Source: Acarospora socialis
Lineage: Eukaryota > Ascomycota > Lecanoromycetes > Acarosporales > Acarosporaceae
Direction of reading: 5' to 3'
Length of the DNA stretch: 64,000 nt
Assembly: GCA_025617375.2 (NCBI GenBank)
Contig: JAMYGW020000009.1
Location: forward strand, 496,001 to 560,000
In this document: positions 33,889 through 44,294 of the stretch, piece after piece
Position numbering within the stretch: the stretch's first letter is position 1
Layout: each line of letters starts with the position of its first letter
Program-made: the position numbers and the translations under genes
The notes under the pieces: generated by a model
Databases searched by the model: none
Told to the model about the DNA's origin: nothing
The model's input: only the letters and a program-made list of their open reading frames with translations

Positions 33889-36800
33889 CTATTTTTTTCT
33901 TCTCAGGTGCTAGTTCTCTAGAGTTTATATAAGTGAGAATATTTACATCATTCACTGTCAGTGATGATACTTTCTAAAAATTCAAATTGTCTAAGAATCA
34001 CAAAGAAAATTCAACTCAGTGATAGTCTCATCACATTTCTCTGTGAATTCTGTACTGCCTGTGATCTTGATTGCTTTGTCATGATTGATGAAAGATTAAA
34101 ATGTGATAAGTGTACTTGTCACAGTTGTTCATGCATTGCAGTTTTGTGAAAGTCTCTCAACAGAACTTGTCTTTTTCTCTAAAAGAAAATAAGTGATGTG
34201 AATGTGATTCTTAATGTTCTTGCTGTCAAGATGATGCATTTTCAAAAGACTTTGAATCAGACAGATTGTCATGCTACACAAAAAATTGACTGTCTTGCTG
34301 CTGAACTTGATAGTGATAATGATGAAACTGAGAATGAAGATTCTCAAACAATGTTGTAACTTGTCAATTTAATGTTGTCATTCTTCTGAATTAATATCAA
34401 TTTCTTTTCTTAAAACATTGAAGTGTTTTTGCACAGTTCTTGAGATTTTCTCTTGATTTTCAGATATTTTCTGAGATATCATATTCTTTTCATTTTATGA
34501 GATAGTGAGCTTTTTCACTAATCATTCTCTTCTTTAAAATGTTCTCAACTTCATATTCTTCTTTGAGTTCAACAAATGTTTCTGTAATTTGAAGTGATAT
34601 GAACTGATTGCAATGCTGTAACATGAATGCATGAAATACTGAGTGTATTCTCATTTTCTTGAATAAGTCTAGCTCATAGCTTAACTCTTTAATGTTTCAT
34701 ATGATCTTGAATGATTCAATGCTCTTATTTTCTAGCTTCTTGCTTCTTTTCTTAGTTCATATGTTGTCTGTTCTTAGATATACTCTTTTTTCTTTTTCAA
34801 ATGATTTTGTCTCTGTTGTTTGTTCTATCTGCTGTTCAATTCATTTCATTAGATCTTGATGCAGTCTCTTTATTTGAGTAATATTCAGAATTACTTTCTG
34901 ATTTTGTGATTCATGTTCTTTGAAATCTCATCATATCTCTGAGTTATAGTCATAGTTCATGTAGAAAGATGTCTCTTCTGTGATTTCACTTTTTGTGTTG
35001 TTGTATGCAAACTGTGTCATTGACAATAGTCATACTCAGTTGTTCTGATTCTTGTTGACATAGTGTTTTAAGTATGTTTTCACTGTTTAATTCATTCATT
35101 TGCTTTGTTCATCTGTCTGTGAATGATATGCTGTTAATATCTTGTGTCTTATTTCAAGTTCTGCTGTGAGTATTTCTCAAAATCTGCTTGTAAACAGCTT
35201 GTCTCTGTCAGTGATAAACTCTTTTAATAGTTCATGATTGCTAATCAATTTCTGTAGTATCATATATGTCAATATTGATGCTGTTGTGATTTCTTTGAAT
35301 GAAATGAACATTGTGTACTTGATTAATCTATTCACTATGATCAATATACTATTGAATCTCACTCTTCATGCTGAGTCTTTAGATGATGATAACTTCATAA
35401 TAAAGTTCATGATAATTGACTTTCACAGTGTGTCTGATGTGTTGAGTCATGTTACTTCATTATATTGTTTATCTTAATTAATCTTATTTCTTTAACATAA
35501 GTCACACACAGCAATCATTCTGATGATTCAATTTCTAAAATTGTTAATGTTGCATCTTCTTCACACTAGATTCTCAGTGTGTTTAACTTCTAGATGTTCT
35601 TCAGTCTTGTCATAATGACACATCTCAATGAGTTCTTTATTTGTCAAGAAAGCTTGCTTTACCTTGTACATTGCTGCTAAGTCTTTCATGAGAATTTTCT
35701 TATTGTCTTTGCTGAGAATTTCAATATATACTGTTTGTACATCTTCATGATCAGATCATCTACTCAAGACATCTGCTTTGTTATTCTCATTATTTTTCTT
35801 GTAATGAATTTGAAATTCATAATCTGCTAACTGCTTCACTCAACAAATCTGTCATTGATTAAGTTGCTTTGTCATTGCAAAGTTTCTCAAGTTCTTGTGA
35901 TCTGTGTAGATCTGAATTGACTTGTTCATTTCTGCAAAATAAGATCTTCAATCTTGCAGTGCTTTCACTATCACAAGAAGTTTCTTGTCATAAATCTCAT
36001 ATCTTTTCTTGAGTTCTGATAGCTTTCTAAATTGATACACTATGAGTTTCTGTTGCTCATTCTCAATCTGATATAAACATGCTTTTATTGTGAAATCTGA
36101 AGCATCAGTTTTCAGTGTCTTTTTACATGCTGAATTGAATATTCTCAGATGTGTTGTTTCACTAAGACTTTTCTTTAATATGTGAAATGCATTCTTCTGT
36201 TCTTGATCTCAGTGTTATTTTTTGTTTTTGTGTGTCAAATGCATCAACAGTTCTGCAATTCTTGCATAGTTCAGTACAAACTTTCAATAATAGTTCATTA
36301 ATTCTAGAAAGATCTGTACTTTCTTGATTTGTTTTGAGGTTGATCAGTTTCTGACTGCTTTTATCTTTTTTGAATTCTTCTCAATTTGTTCAGATTGAAT
36401 CACATAGTCTAGAAACTTGACTTTCTTAGTCTCAAATCTGCTTTTTGACTTTTTCATGTACAAAACTCTCTCATTAAGCTTTGCTAATATCTTGCACATG
36501 TGTCTGCAGTACTTCTCAAGATCTTCTGAGTATATCAGAATGTCATTAAGATATGTGATCACAAAATCATTGAGATATTCTCTCAACATATCATTGATCA
36601 ATCTCTGAAAGATAACTGATGCATTTTTCAGTTTAAATAACATGACAATGTACTCATAGTGTCTGTATCTTGTTCAGAATGCTGTTTTTCATTTTTTATC
36701 TTCTTTCATTTTAACTCAGTAGTAGATGTTCTTAAGATCTAAGCTCATAAATCACTTAGTCTTACTTAACTGATCTTGCAACTCTTCTATTAATGATAGA

Positions 36801-39340
36801 AAATAACTATCTTGATGAGTTATTTTGTTGAGTTGTCTGTAATCAACACATAATTGTTTCTTGTCATTCTTCTTTGATACAAACAGAATTGAATATTCTG
36901 TCAATGATTTTAATGATTTTATGAATTCTCTCTTAAGATTCTCATCAAGATAAGTTCTAACTTTCTTGAGTTGATTCTTGCTCATTGAGTATAATGACAT
37001 TTATCTAGATTGCTTTTCATTCAATAGCAGTATTTTGTGATCTCATGACTTATACTTTGATAAGCTCATTTCTGATTGTTTGAGAATCTTGTATGTGTCT
37101 TCAATTGCATATATTTCTTTCATAATTCAATCAATCTTTAAATTTCTTTCACACAATCAGAACATCCCTAGCACTGTATCATATTCAATTGATTTCATAA
37201 CATTAAACATTATCTCTTGTGAATTTTCAAGAATCAAGACTTTCACACAGATTTTCTCATTGATTCTTTCAATGACTTCATTTGTCATTTGTATGTTAAA
37301 TGAACAGCACACTCATCATGTCTCTAATTTTAACATATTGACTGTTTTTTGATTCATAATGTTACTGTCTGCTTTGAAATTCATTAATGTGTTGATATGA
37401 TGTCTGTTGATTGTAATCTTGATTTATATTCAATGATCATTGTCTTGTCTTTGAGACATCACTAGCTTCTTATTCTTTAGTCTTGTTGAGAAAGCTTTTC
37501 ATTTTTTGACTCACTTGATTGTTCAGCTCATCTTCAAAGCTCTTAAAATTATCTGAGTTTTCTTCTGATCATGAGATTTACATATTTTAGATTGTGCTGC
37601 TCAATGCATCTTTCTGAGTGTAGTCAGAGTTCATACTGATTGTACTTCATCTGCAACTGACTCTCACAGACTTTTACTCTTTGCAGAAATTCAAATGATA
37701 TGTATTCTTTACTGAAGATTCATCTGTTTTCATTCTGCATGATATACTCTTCAGATAAGTATATCTTGACTTTGTAACTCTTTGTTTTTCACACAAGAGA
37801 TTCTGACATTGATTTTCTTGTAACTGTTTATACATCTCTCATTAAATTGTCAAATCTTTCACATGTCTCTGCTTTCTGATCTTGAGTTCTTTGTTTTTTC
37901 TTCAGTATCTTCTTGCTAATTGATGCTGCTTTTCTTTGAGCACTTAGATCTTTTTCAATCTTCATTCAGTATTTCTTTGAGAGTTCTGCCTCAACATTGT
38001 TCAAATTTTCTCTTGTGAGTGCATTGCTGTCAGAAAATATTCATGATTTGTCAATCTGAGATTCATGATCATCAGTCTCTTCAATGTTATCTTTAAGAAC
38101 ATTGTCTTCTTTCTCAGCATCAAGAACTCTTTTCTTGATAAGAATAGCTAATTCTTTTTTGTAGATTAATCTATTGCATTTGTCTTTGTCTTTTCTTCTA
38201 AACTTCTGTGAATATCATCTGACTCTGTTTTTTGTACTTATGTGTACTCTGCACATGTCATTGTAGCAGACTGTTTAGCTGAGAGCATCATGCACTATGC
38301 ATGTATTCTTCTTGACTGTCACTGCAACATTCTTTCTTTTTATTCAAGATCTGTTACACTTTCAAACAAGATGTTCAGATTTTCTGCAGTTGTAATATAT
38401 TCATATTTTGTTTTGCAGTGTCATCTGAGACTTAGTGAACTGCTCTGACTGACATTCATGCTCTGTTCATTTAGTTTTTCATGATTTCTGACAGCACTTC
38501 TTAATCACATTGAGATTCATAGAGTCTGTCTCTCTATGTCTTATTGATAAAACATATCACTTCATTCACAGTCAGAAGCTTTCTTCTTGATCTTCTATCA
38601 TAAGTGACATTCAATATTCTTTTTGTTTCATCTGTCATTTTCATTGACAACTGTCAATATTAATACTCAGATCAATCATTTTCTGAAGATTGTCTGATCA
38701 TTTTGTTTGAGCTATCTTGTCTTTGATGAACTTTCTCAACTTACAATAGTACTGATAGATAAGTGCTTCATTGTTTCATCTGATAAGTGCTGCTAACTGC
38801 TGAAACTCTGTGATGTATACTGCTGTCAATTCATTCTGTTGCAAGATATAAACTTGTCTTTTTACTGTTCTCTCTTTGTCAATTACTCTGAAGATCTTTC
38901 TTAATTCTTTTTTAAACTGTGTGTAGTCATTGAACATAGACTTCATGTCTGCATTGCACTTCTCATACTCTTTTTCTAGAAACTCATGCAGCTTGAGATC
39001 AACTCAATTGAAGACTGCATTCACAAGATAGATCATTGCAAACAATATTTTCTCTTGATTGATCTGAAACTTCAGTTGATTGAATTCAATATATAGATTG
39101 AGTTTTGTCACAAAGACTCACAGTTTTTCTCATTCTTCATCAAAAATATCTGATATCTGTATCTTAGGTGCACTCAGAAATAGTTGTATTGCTTGAGCTG
39201 ACATCATCACTGATTGTGCTGTCATTCTTCTCAGAGTAAATGATAAAGATAAATTTGTCTGAACTTGTCTCAAGAACAAGATTGAGATGTTTTTCTGTGT
39301 GTCAGACATCATACTTGTTATATTGTAAGAGTGTTCAAAG

Positions 39341-39694
39341 TGTAATATTCTGACCTGAGCTTTCTCAGGTATGTAGAACTAAGAATTTGTGCTTATTGAT
39401 ATAATGACTGGTCTGAAATGATTCTGATCTTTAACTCTTAGATGATTATTTAAGTTGAACATGATTGTTTTCATAAGAAAAACAACTCTACTATATAGAA
39501 TGTGCTTGATGTCTCTGCATTGAGCACTCTTGGTGTCTTGATGTCTTGATGTTGAGAAATTGAGTTCTCAGCTTGTCTGCTCACTGTTGAGCTGTTGTGT
39601 TGTCATGTGACTGCTGTTTAAACATCTTCTGAATATATACTTCTTACATATATGCATCAGTTTGCTCTAAGCTTGTTCTGACTTAATCATAACA
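39341..39694 (-). repeat. LTR of the gypsy fossil (5' LTR in element orientation)
   Basis: Same length and ends as 33535-33888. The differences are essentially all transitions, as expected from cytosine deamination on either strand. Confidence 0.9.
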
Positions 39695-40479
39695 CTGCAC
39701 TGCAACAGAATCTCATTTTGTATGAAGAAGTTAAACAAGACTTCTGTTATAGAGCTCTGTCTAACTGTTCATGTTATGTATTTTTTGACAGTGTATGTTG
39801 ACAGTACACTTCACTGTTTGCTCTGTTTCAATGAGATTGATGTTGAGATTCTCATTTCTTAATGAATTCAGTCAAACTTTCAATTCTTATTCTGTTTGTT
39901 TGCAGCTGACTCATCAATAAAGACAAGCTGATCTGCAGTTCAATTGACTAATTATACAAGTCATTCTGCATGTAGTTCATGATCTTGTTGAGCAACTTTC
40001 TGTTGTAGCTATTAAAATCACAAGTATTAGTTATTGAATCATCAAACAAAGATTCTTATCATCTTTCATGTATGCTTCATTCTCTTCAGAACATTAGACA
40101 ATGTTCTGAGATTGACATTGATTTCAAATTTGTTTCAAAGAAATCATCTCATCTCATCACAGTATGTTCAGAGTCTTTTCTCAAGATACTCAGCAAGAAT
40201 TTCTTTCATTGCTGAGATCAGAACTTTAGAATGATCATTTTTTTTAAGTCTGAGAGTCTTAGAAGACTCTCATACTCACTGATTGCTTCACATCTTCTGA
40301 ATTTGTTGAATAGACATCTCTGTGTTCTCATGAATTGATGGGATTGACATCTCACAGAACAATTGGCTGTTGATGAGATTTCTAGTATACTCAGACAATG
40401 GGTGAGATATTGCTGATGTATGGGGTGCAGTTGTGGAGGTTGTGGGCTTTGTTTTGTGGTGGTAGAATGGGTGGATATG

Positions 40480-40557
40480 GGGGTGGCAGGATTTACTAGA
40501 AAAAGTGGTGGTTTTTTTGCCTATGATGTGAACGGCACAGAGTTTTTTCCCGCACTG
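40480..40557 (-). repeat. Right terminal inverted repeat
   Basis: Inverted copy of 31309-31386, ending CCCGCACTG before TA. Confidence 0.85.
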
Positions 40558-40662
40558 TACTTACACCTATCGACGAATCCACGACATTGCCCGTTTCGTG
40601 ACCTCAATTCCTTGTCTACTCGCAAGAAGACATGGTAGTGGGCCACTGCTGATGTCTGTCCA

Positions 40663-43600
40663 ATGCGACTTCTTCCTGCCTTCAACAGTAATGCTTTCGG
40701 GTCATCGTCGGTTACGCTCATTGCGGCGCTACTCCTCTGCAATGCCATCATAACATTGGGCGCGCCCCGAACGCACTCATTGCTGGTTTATGCTGTTTCC
40801 TGGGCATTGGTCTGGTTATGCTCAGTGTTCAACAAGTATGAGAGAGTGGGGAACTCGGGCAGTCGTGGGAGGAAGCAATGCTGGGCTGCGGGAGGGCTCC
40901 TGGTCTTGGCGCAGATCTGTGACCGAGTTGCTGGAGGCCGAGAAGAGACATGGTGGATTCGAGTAAGAGCTTCAGCTGTGATATTGAGGGCTTGACTCAT
41001 TGAATTCTCTATCAGGCAATTACACCCTGCGCACTTGTGGCCATACGCTGGTTGGGTCGGGACGATAGCAATTCTCAGCCGCACGTGTTAACCTCGCCCA
41101 TAGACAAAGGAAAGCTGCCGAATCGATTCGCTAAGGTCCTCGTTGTCATCATAACTGTCTTCTCAGTCTCTGCCCTCTCGCCATCCTACATGGGATCCTC
41201 CGCATTTGCGCTATGTCTTTGCAACATCTTACTCAACTCTCTGGCTTACACTCTTCTCGAAGACGTCATCAGCAGTTCGGATTTAGGGCTATACGACACT
41301 GCCAACGGTCATACCACGCCTGACAGTTTGAGCTCACCGCGACGGCTCAATGGCCCTATAAGAACAACGCATGCTGTACTACAATATCTTTCAGCGACAA
41401 TTGCACTCGGCTGCGCCGCAGCCTCCATCTTATTGGAGAAGCATGGTGTTGATGGTCTAACTTACAGACGTGAGCTTGGCTTCGTGGAGGGAAGCTGGAA
41501 GCGAGATATGAGACAACTCGATTTCGGTCAAGGCTTCTCAATGTGTTTAGTAGGCGCCTTGAAAGGTTACCTGACCGTTTCTGCGGTAAGTCAAAAGCCG
41601 AGTATAAGATGCACAGGCGTTCTTGTTCGTTTCTAGTGCTGTTACACATGCGAAGCTGCGTATGAGTGCTTAGCTGGTGTGCTTAAGCTAGCTCCTTTTC
41701 CAAGTCTTAGGATCTGATTGTATAGATAATCTCGAGGCTACTGGGTCCTGCACTCCCTGAGCCTTTCCTCTTCTGTCCGCACGCTGCCGGCTAGGATGCT
41801 TATTACTATGTTAACCTACGCCCGGATAAGCATGCTGACTTGTATAATGGTACTAGATACGAAGACAAGGTGCCCTTAGCCTGACATTGGTTGAGCTGAG
41901 CGCTGTTCTTTGCATCCATCTCGCAGTTGCTTCCACAACGCTGCGAACATTGTTCACCGTCCTGTCCTTTGCTGCCATACTTTCTTTCCACCAGCCGATG
42001 TCTGCTTCGTACAGCGGCTCTGTTCTCAGGAAACGGATGAAGGCGAAGCAACTCATATCTGTGCTGGCCGTGCTGTCCCTTGGAAGCTTGAGCATTATCC
42101 TCTGGTGTCAACCTAAGTTTGCTTCGCGAATCGGTCTTGGAAGGGCTTTGTCTCGTCAGCGGGAGACATACACGGAGCCTTCTAAGCCTCTCCCAGCCAC
42201 AGAGTTGTATTCGCATCCAATCTCTCAGCTAGTTGCCAAAGCCGAGGCACATTTCACGGAACTACAGGCTCACCAGTCCAAGTCTTTGACAGAGGCTGTT
42301 GCGGAGTACAGACGTCGGTATAACGTACCTCCTCCACCCAATTTCGATATCTGGTACGAATTCGCGAAGGCCAGGGGGATACAACTCATTGACGAATACG
42401 ACACTATCTTCGACTCTTTGTTGCCTTTCTGGGCACTCGAGCCATCTGTAATCAGGGCCAGAACTAGGGAAGCTCTTGGATTCGATAACGCATTGATAGG
42501 ACTCTTAATCAGGGGTGGGGAAGCGGTGAAGATCGAGAATGGCGCAGACTGGCAACAAAAGGCTACAATAGGCATGATTGAGGAATTTGTGCAATATCTA
42601 CCGGACATGGATGTCGCCTTCAATATCCACGACGAACCGCGTGTGATGGTACCCCATGAAGATCTTGCACGTCTAGTGACCCGCGCCAAGGATGAAGCTT
42701 TACCAGCGGCGTTCCAAAACCCATCGCCAAGGAACAAATGGTCCGATAGACCGAAAGATGTGGCGAACGGGCGACGTATCGCAGAGGTCAAAACAACACG
42801 CTTCAACACCTTCGCGCATCAACCTACATGGACCAATTCGCGCCTTTCATGCTCCCCCGACAGCCCAGCCCGAGTATTGGACGAGAACACCGCCGACAAC
42901 ATAACATCTTACGCCATCGGCGATTTAGGCTTCATCTACAACAAGACCGCCTTCTCGGACATCTGCATGTCGCCGTCGCTCAAGGAGACCTACGGCTTCT
43001 TCGACCGACCCAACGCCTTCAGCATCGTGCATGACCTCTTCCCCATCTTCTCGCAGAGCAAACTGAGCTCCTTCCAAGACATCCTCTACCCCAGCCCCTG
43101 GTACTGGTACGGCAAAGTGACCTACCACGAATCCTCCGACATGCCCTGGGCCTCCAAAAAAGACGCCCTCTACTGGCGCGGCTCCACCACCGGCGGCTTC
43201 TCCCGCGACGGCGGCTGGCGGCGCCAACACCGGCAACGCTGCGTGCAGAAGATGAACGCCCTCGACACCGCCAAGGTCCTCATCCACCCCACCACGCCCG
43301 ACGGCACCTGGCAGGTGCAAGACATGCCACGGACAGACTACAAGTCCCTCATCGACGTCGCCTTCTCCCACATCGGCCAATGCGACCCCGGCGACTGCGA
43401 CGCCCAGCGCGAATTCTTCACCGTCGCCGAGTCCGCGTCGCAGGACGCCGCCTGGGCCTCCAAGCTCCTCCTCGACGTCGACGGCAACGCCTTCAGCGGC
43501 CGCTTCTACGCCTTCCTCCGCAGCTGGAGCTTGCCTCTCAAGCTGGCCATCTTTCGCGAGTGGCACGAGGACTGGTTGCGCCCGTGGCTGCATTACGTCC

Positions 43601-43937
43601 CGCTGGGCTTCAAGGGGGACGAGTATGTGGAGGCGGTCAGGTATTTCCTGCAGGAGGAGGAGGGCAAGGAAGTCGCGGAGCGGTTGGCGCTGAGGGGGAG
43701 GGAGTGGGCGGGGAAGGTGCTGCGGAAGGAGGATTTTGAGGTTTGGTTTTTTAGGGTTTTGCTGGAGTGAGTCGTTCCCCTTCTCTTTTCGTTTTTCTTT
43801 TGGGTTTGGGTAGTTTCTGGTCGGAATCGGCTTGGTGGGGTTGTGGGGATTGGGGACGTGTACTGACTGTTGCGGTGTATAGGTACGGTCGGCTCGTCGA
43901 TGACGACAGGGCAATTATTGGCTATGCGGGACCTTAA
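40663..43937 (+). CDS. CAP10-type glycosyltransferase, family GT90, with multi-span N-terminus
   Basis: Exons 40663-40962, 41016-41585, 41857-43766 and 43883-43937 give 944 aa, normal for fungal CAP10 proteins. The N-terminal ~280 residues hold several membrane segments (for example SSVTLIAALLLCNAIITLG, FAKVLVVIITVFSVSALSP). The lumenal catalytic CAP10 domain follows, with FNIHDEPRVMVPH, SDICMSPSL, KKDALYWRGSTTGGFSRDG, FKLLLDVDGN-like KLLLDVDGNAFSGRFYAFL and HYVPLGFKGDEY. The last exon gives YGRLVDDDRAIIGY, the usual end. CAP10 proteins of Cryptococcus transfer xylose to glycans, so a Golgi beta-xylosyltransferase-like role is likely. The 271-bp intron 41586-41856 is long and may hide a small exon. 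The gene starts about 105 bp from the transposon end yet is intact. Confidence 0.85.
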
Positions 43938-44294
43938 TCCTGTGCCTGTACATATCGTTCCGTCGTGCAGCGTAACTTCATTCTCAGGTTGGGGAGTTCG
44001 GGTATCTGTACTTGTGTGCCCTGTCGGGACTGTTATGTGTCCATTATGTAGAGGCCTATTCCATGACTTGCTTGTTGAATTCACGTCCCCTAGGTTTGAC
44101 ACTTCCTACTGGTGAGTTCATATATCGGCGACTCAACAGCGAACAGTTCAAATCCAGCCGCCTGTTGTGACCGCCTAACCTAACGCACACGTAACTAGCA
44201 TCCAGCGCCATCCGTGAGAAAAGAAGTTTAGCAGGACCTCCGAGCAAAGTCGCTATCGTCAAAAGATCAAAGGCGCTGCGGCCAAGTAGAGACG
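43938..44294. other. Convergent 3' spacer
   Basis: 357 bp between the stop codons of the GT90 and AP-1 gamma genes, presumably holding both terminators. No gene seen. Confidence 0.4.

Larger units (their letters stand above)
33535..39694 (-). mobile_element. Ty3/gypsy chromovirus fossil, nested in the TIR element
   Basis: Bounded by two 354-bp LTRs that start TG and end CA, with a near-matching 5-bp flanking duplication; orientation is minus. Parts visible in order from the right: gag-like start (about 39130-39312), reverse transcriptase (about 36340-37000, with the catalytic region around LNDILIYSEDLEKY), RNase H (about 35700-36250), integrase core (about 34900-35400), and a chromodomain-like end (about 34490-34565) that places it among chromoviruses. 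It is broken many times in every region and is surely inactive. LTRs are about 90% identical by eye, but the hypermutation makes this useless as a clock. It inserted after the TIR element. Confidence 0.88.
31343..40532. other. 9.2-kb CpG-free hypermutated block
   Basis: Reading every line, I find no CG dinucleotide between the CG at 31341-31342 and the one at 40533-40534. GpC, CpA and TpG are all common, and flanking genes are CpG-rich. The block covers almost all of the TIR element and the entire nested gypsy element. Confidence 0.9.
31309..40557. mobile_element. Unclassified TIR element (about 3.1 kb without its nested insertion), hypermutated
   Basis: Its ends are near-perfect inverted repeats of about 78 bp that start CAGTGCGGG, flanked on both sides by TA (31307-31308 and 40558-40559), as a TA target duplication would be. 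Removing the nested gypsy element leaves ~2.2 kb on the left and ~0.9 kb on the right. Left-side plus-strand frames give Lys/Glu/Asn-rich, coiled-coil-like fragments (31445-31879, and again near 32800-33090), but I recognise no transposase motif. The TA duplication and CAGTG start would suit a Tc1/mariner-like element, which remains inference. The interior is decayed by CpG-directed mutation. It lies between the PXA gene and the GT90 gene and ends about 105 bp before the GT90 start codon. Confidence 0.7.

Noticed and set aside
31441-40415. CRISPR or other short tandem arrays in the AT-rich block
   Set aside because: The repetitive look comes from low-complexity, CpG-free composition; no regular spacer-repeat structure.
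31309-40557. Polinton/Maverick or Starship-like element, because of terminal inverted repeats and large size
   Set aside because: The size comes from a nested gypsy element; no polymerase B, capsid or tyrosine-recombinase signals are seen, and the flanking duplication is TA only.
42925-43914. 329-codon minus-strand frame across the GT90 gene
   Set aside because: Antisense shadow of GC-rich GT90 coding sequence; the sense frame carries clear CAP10 motifs.
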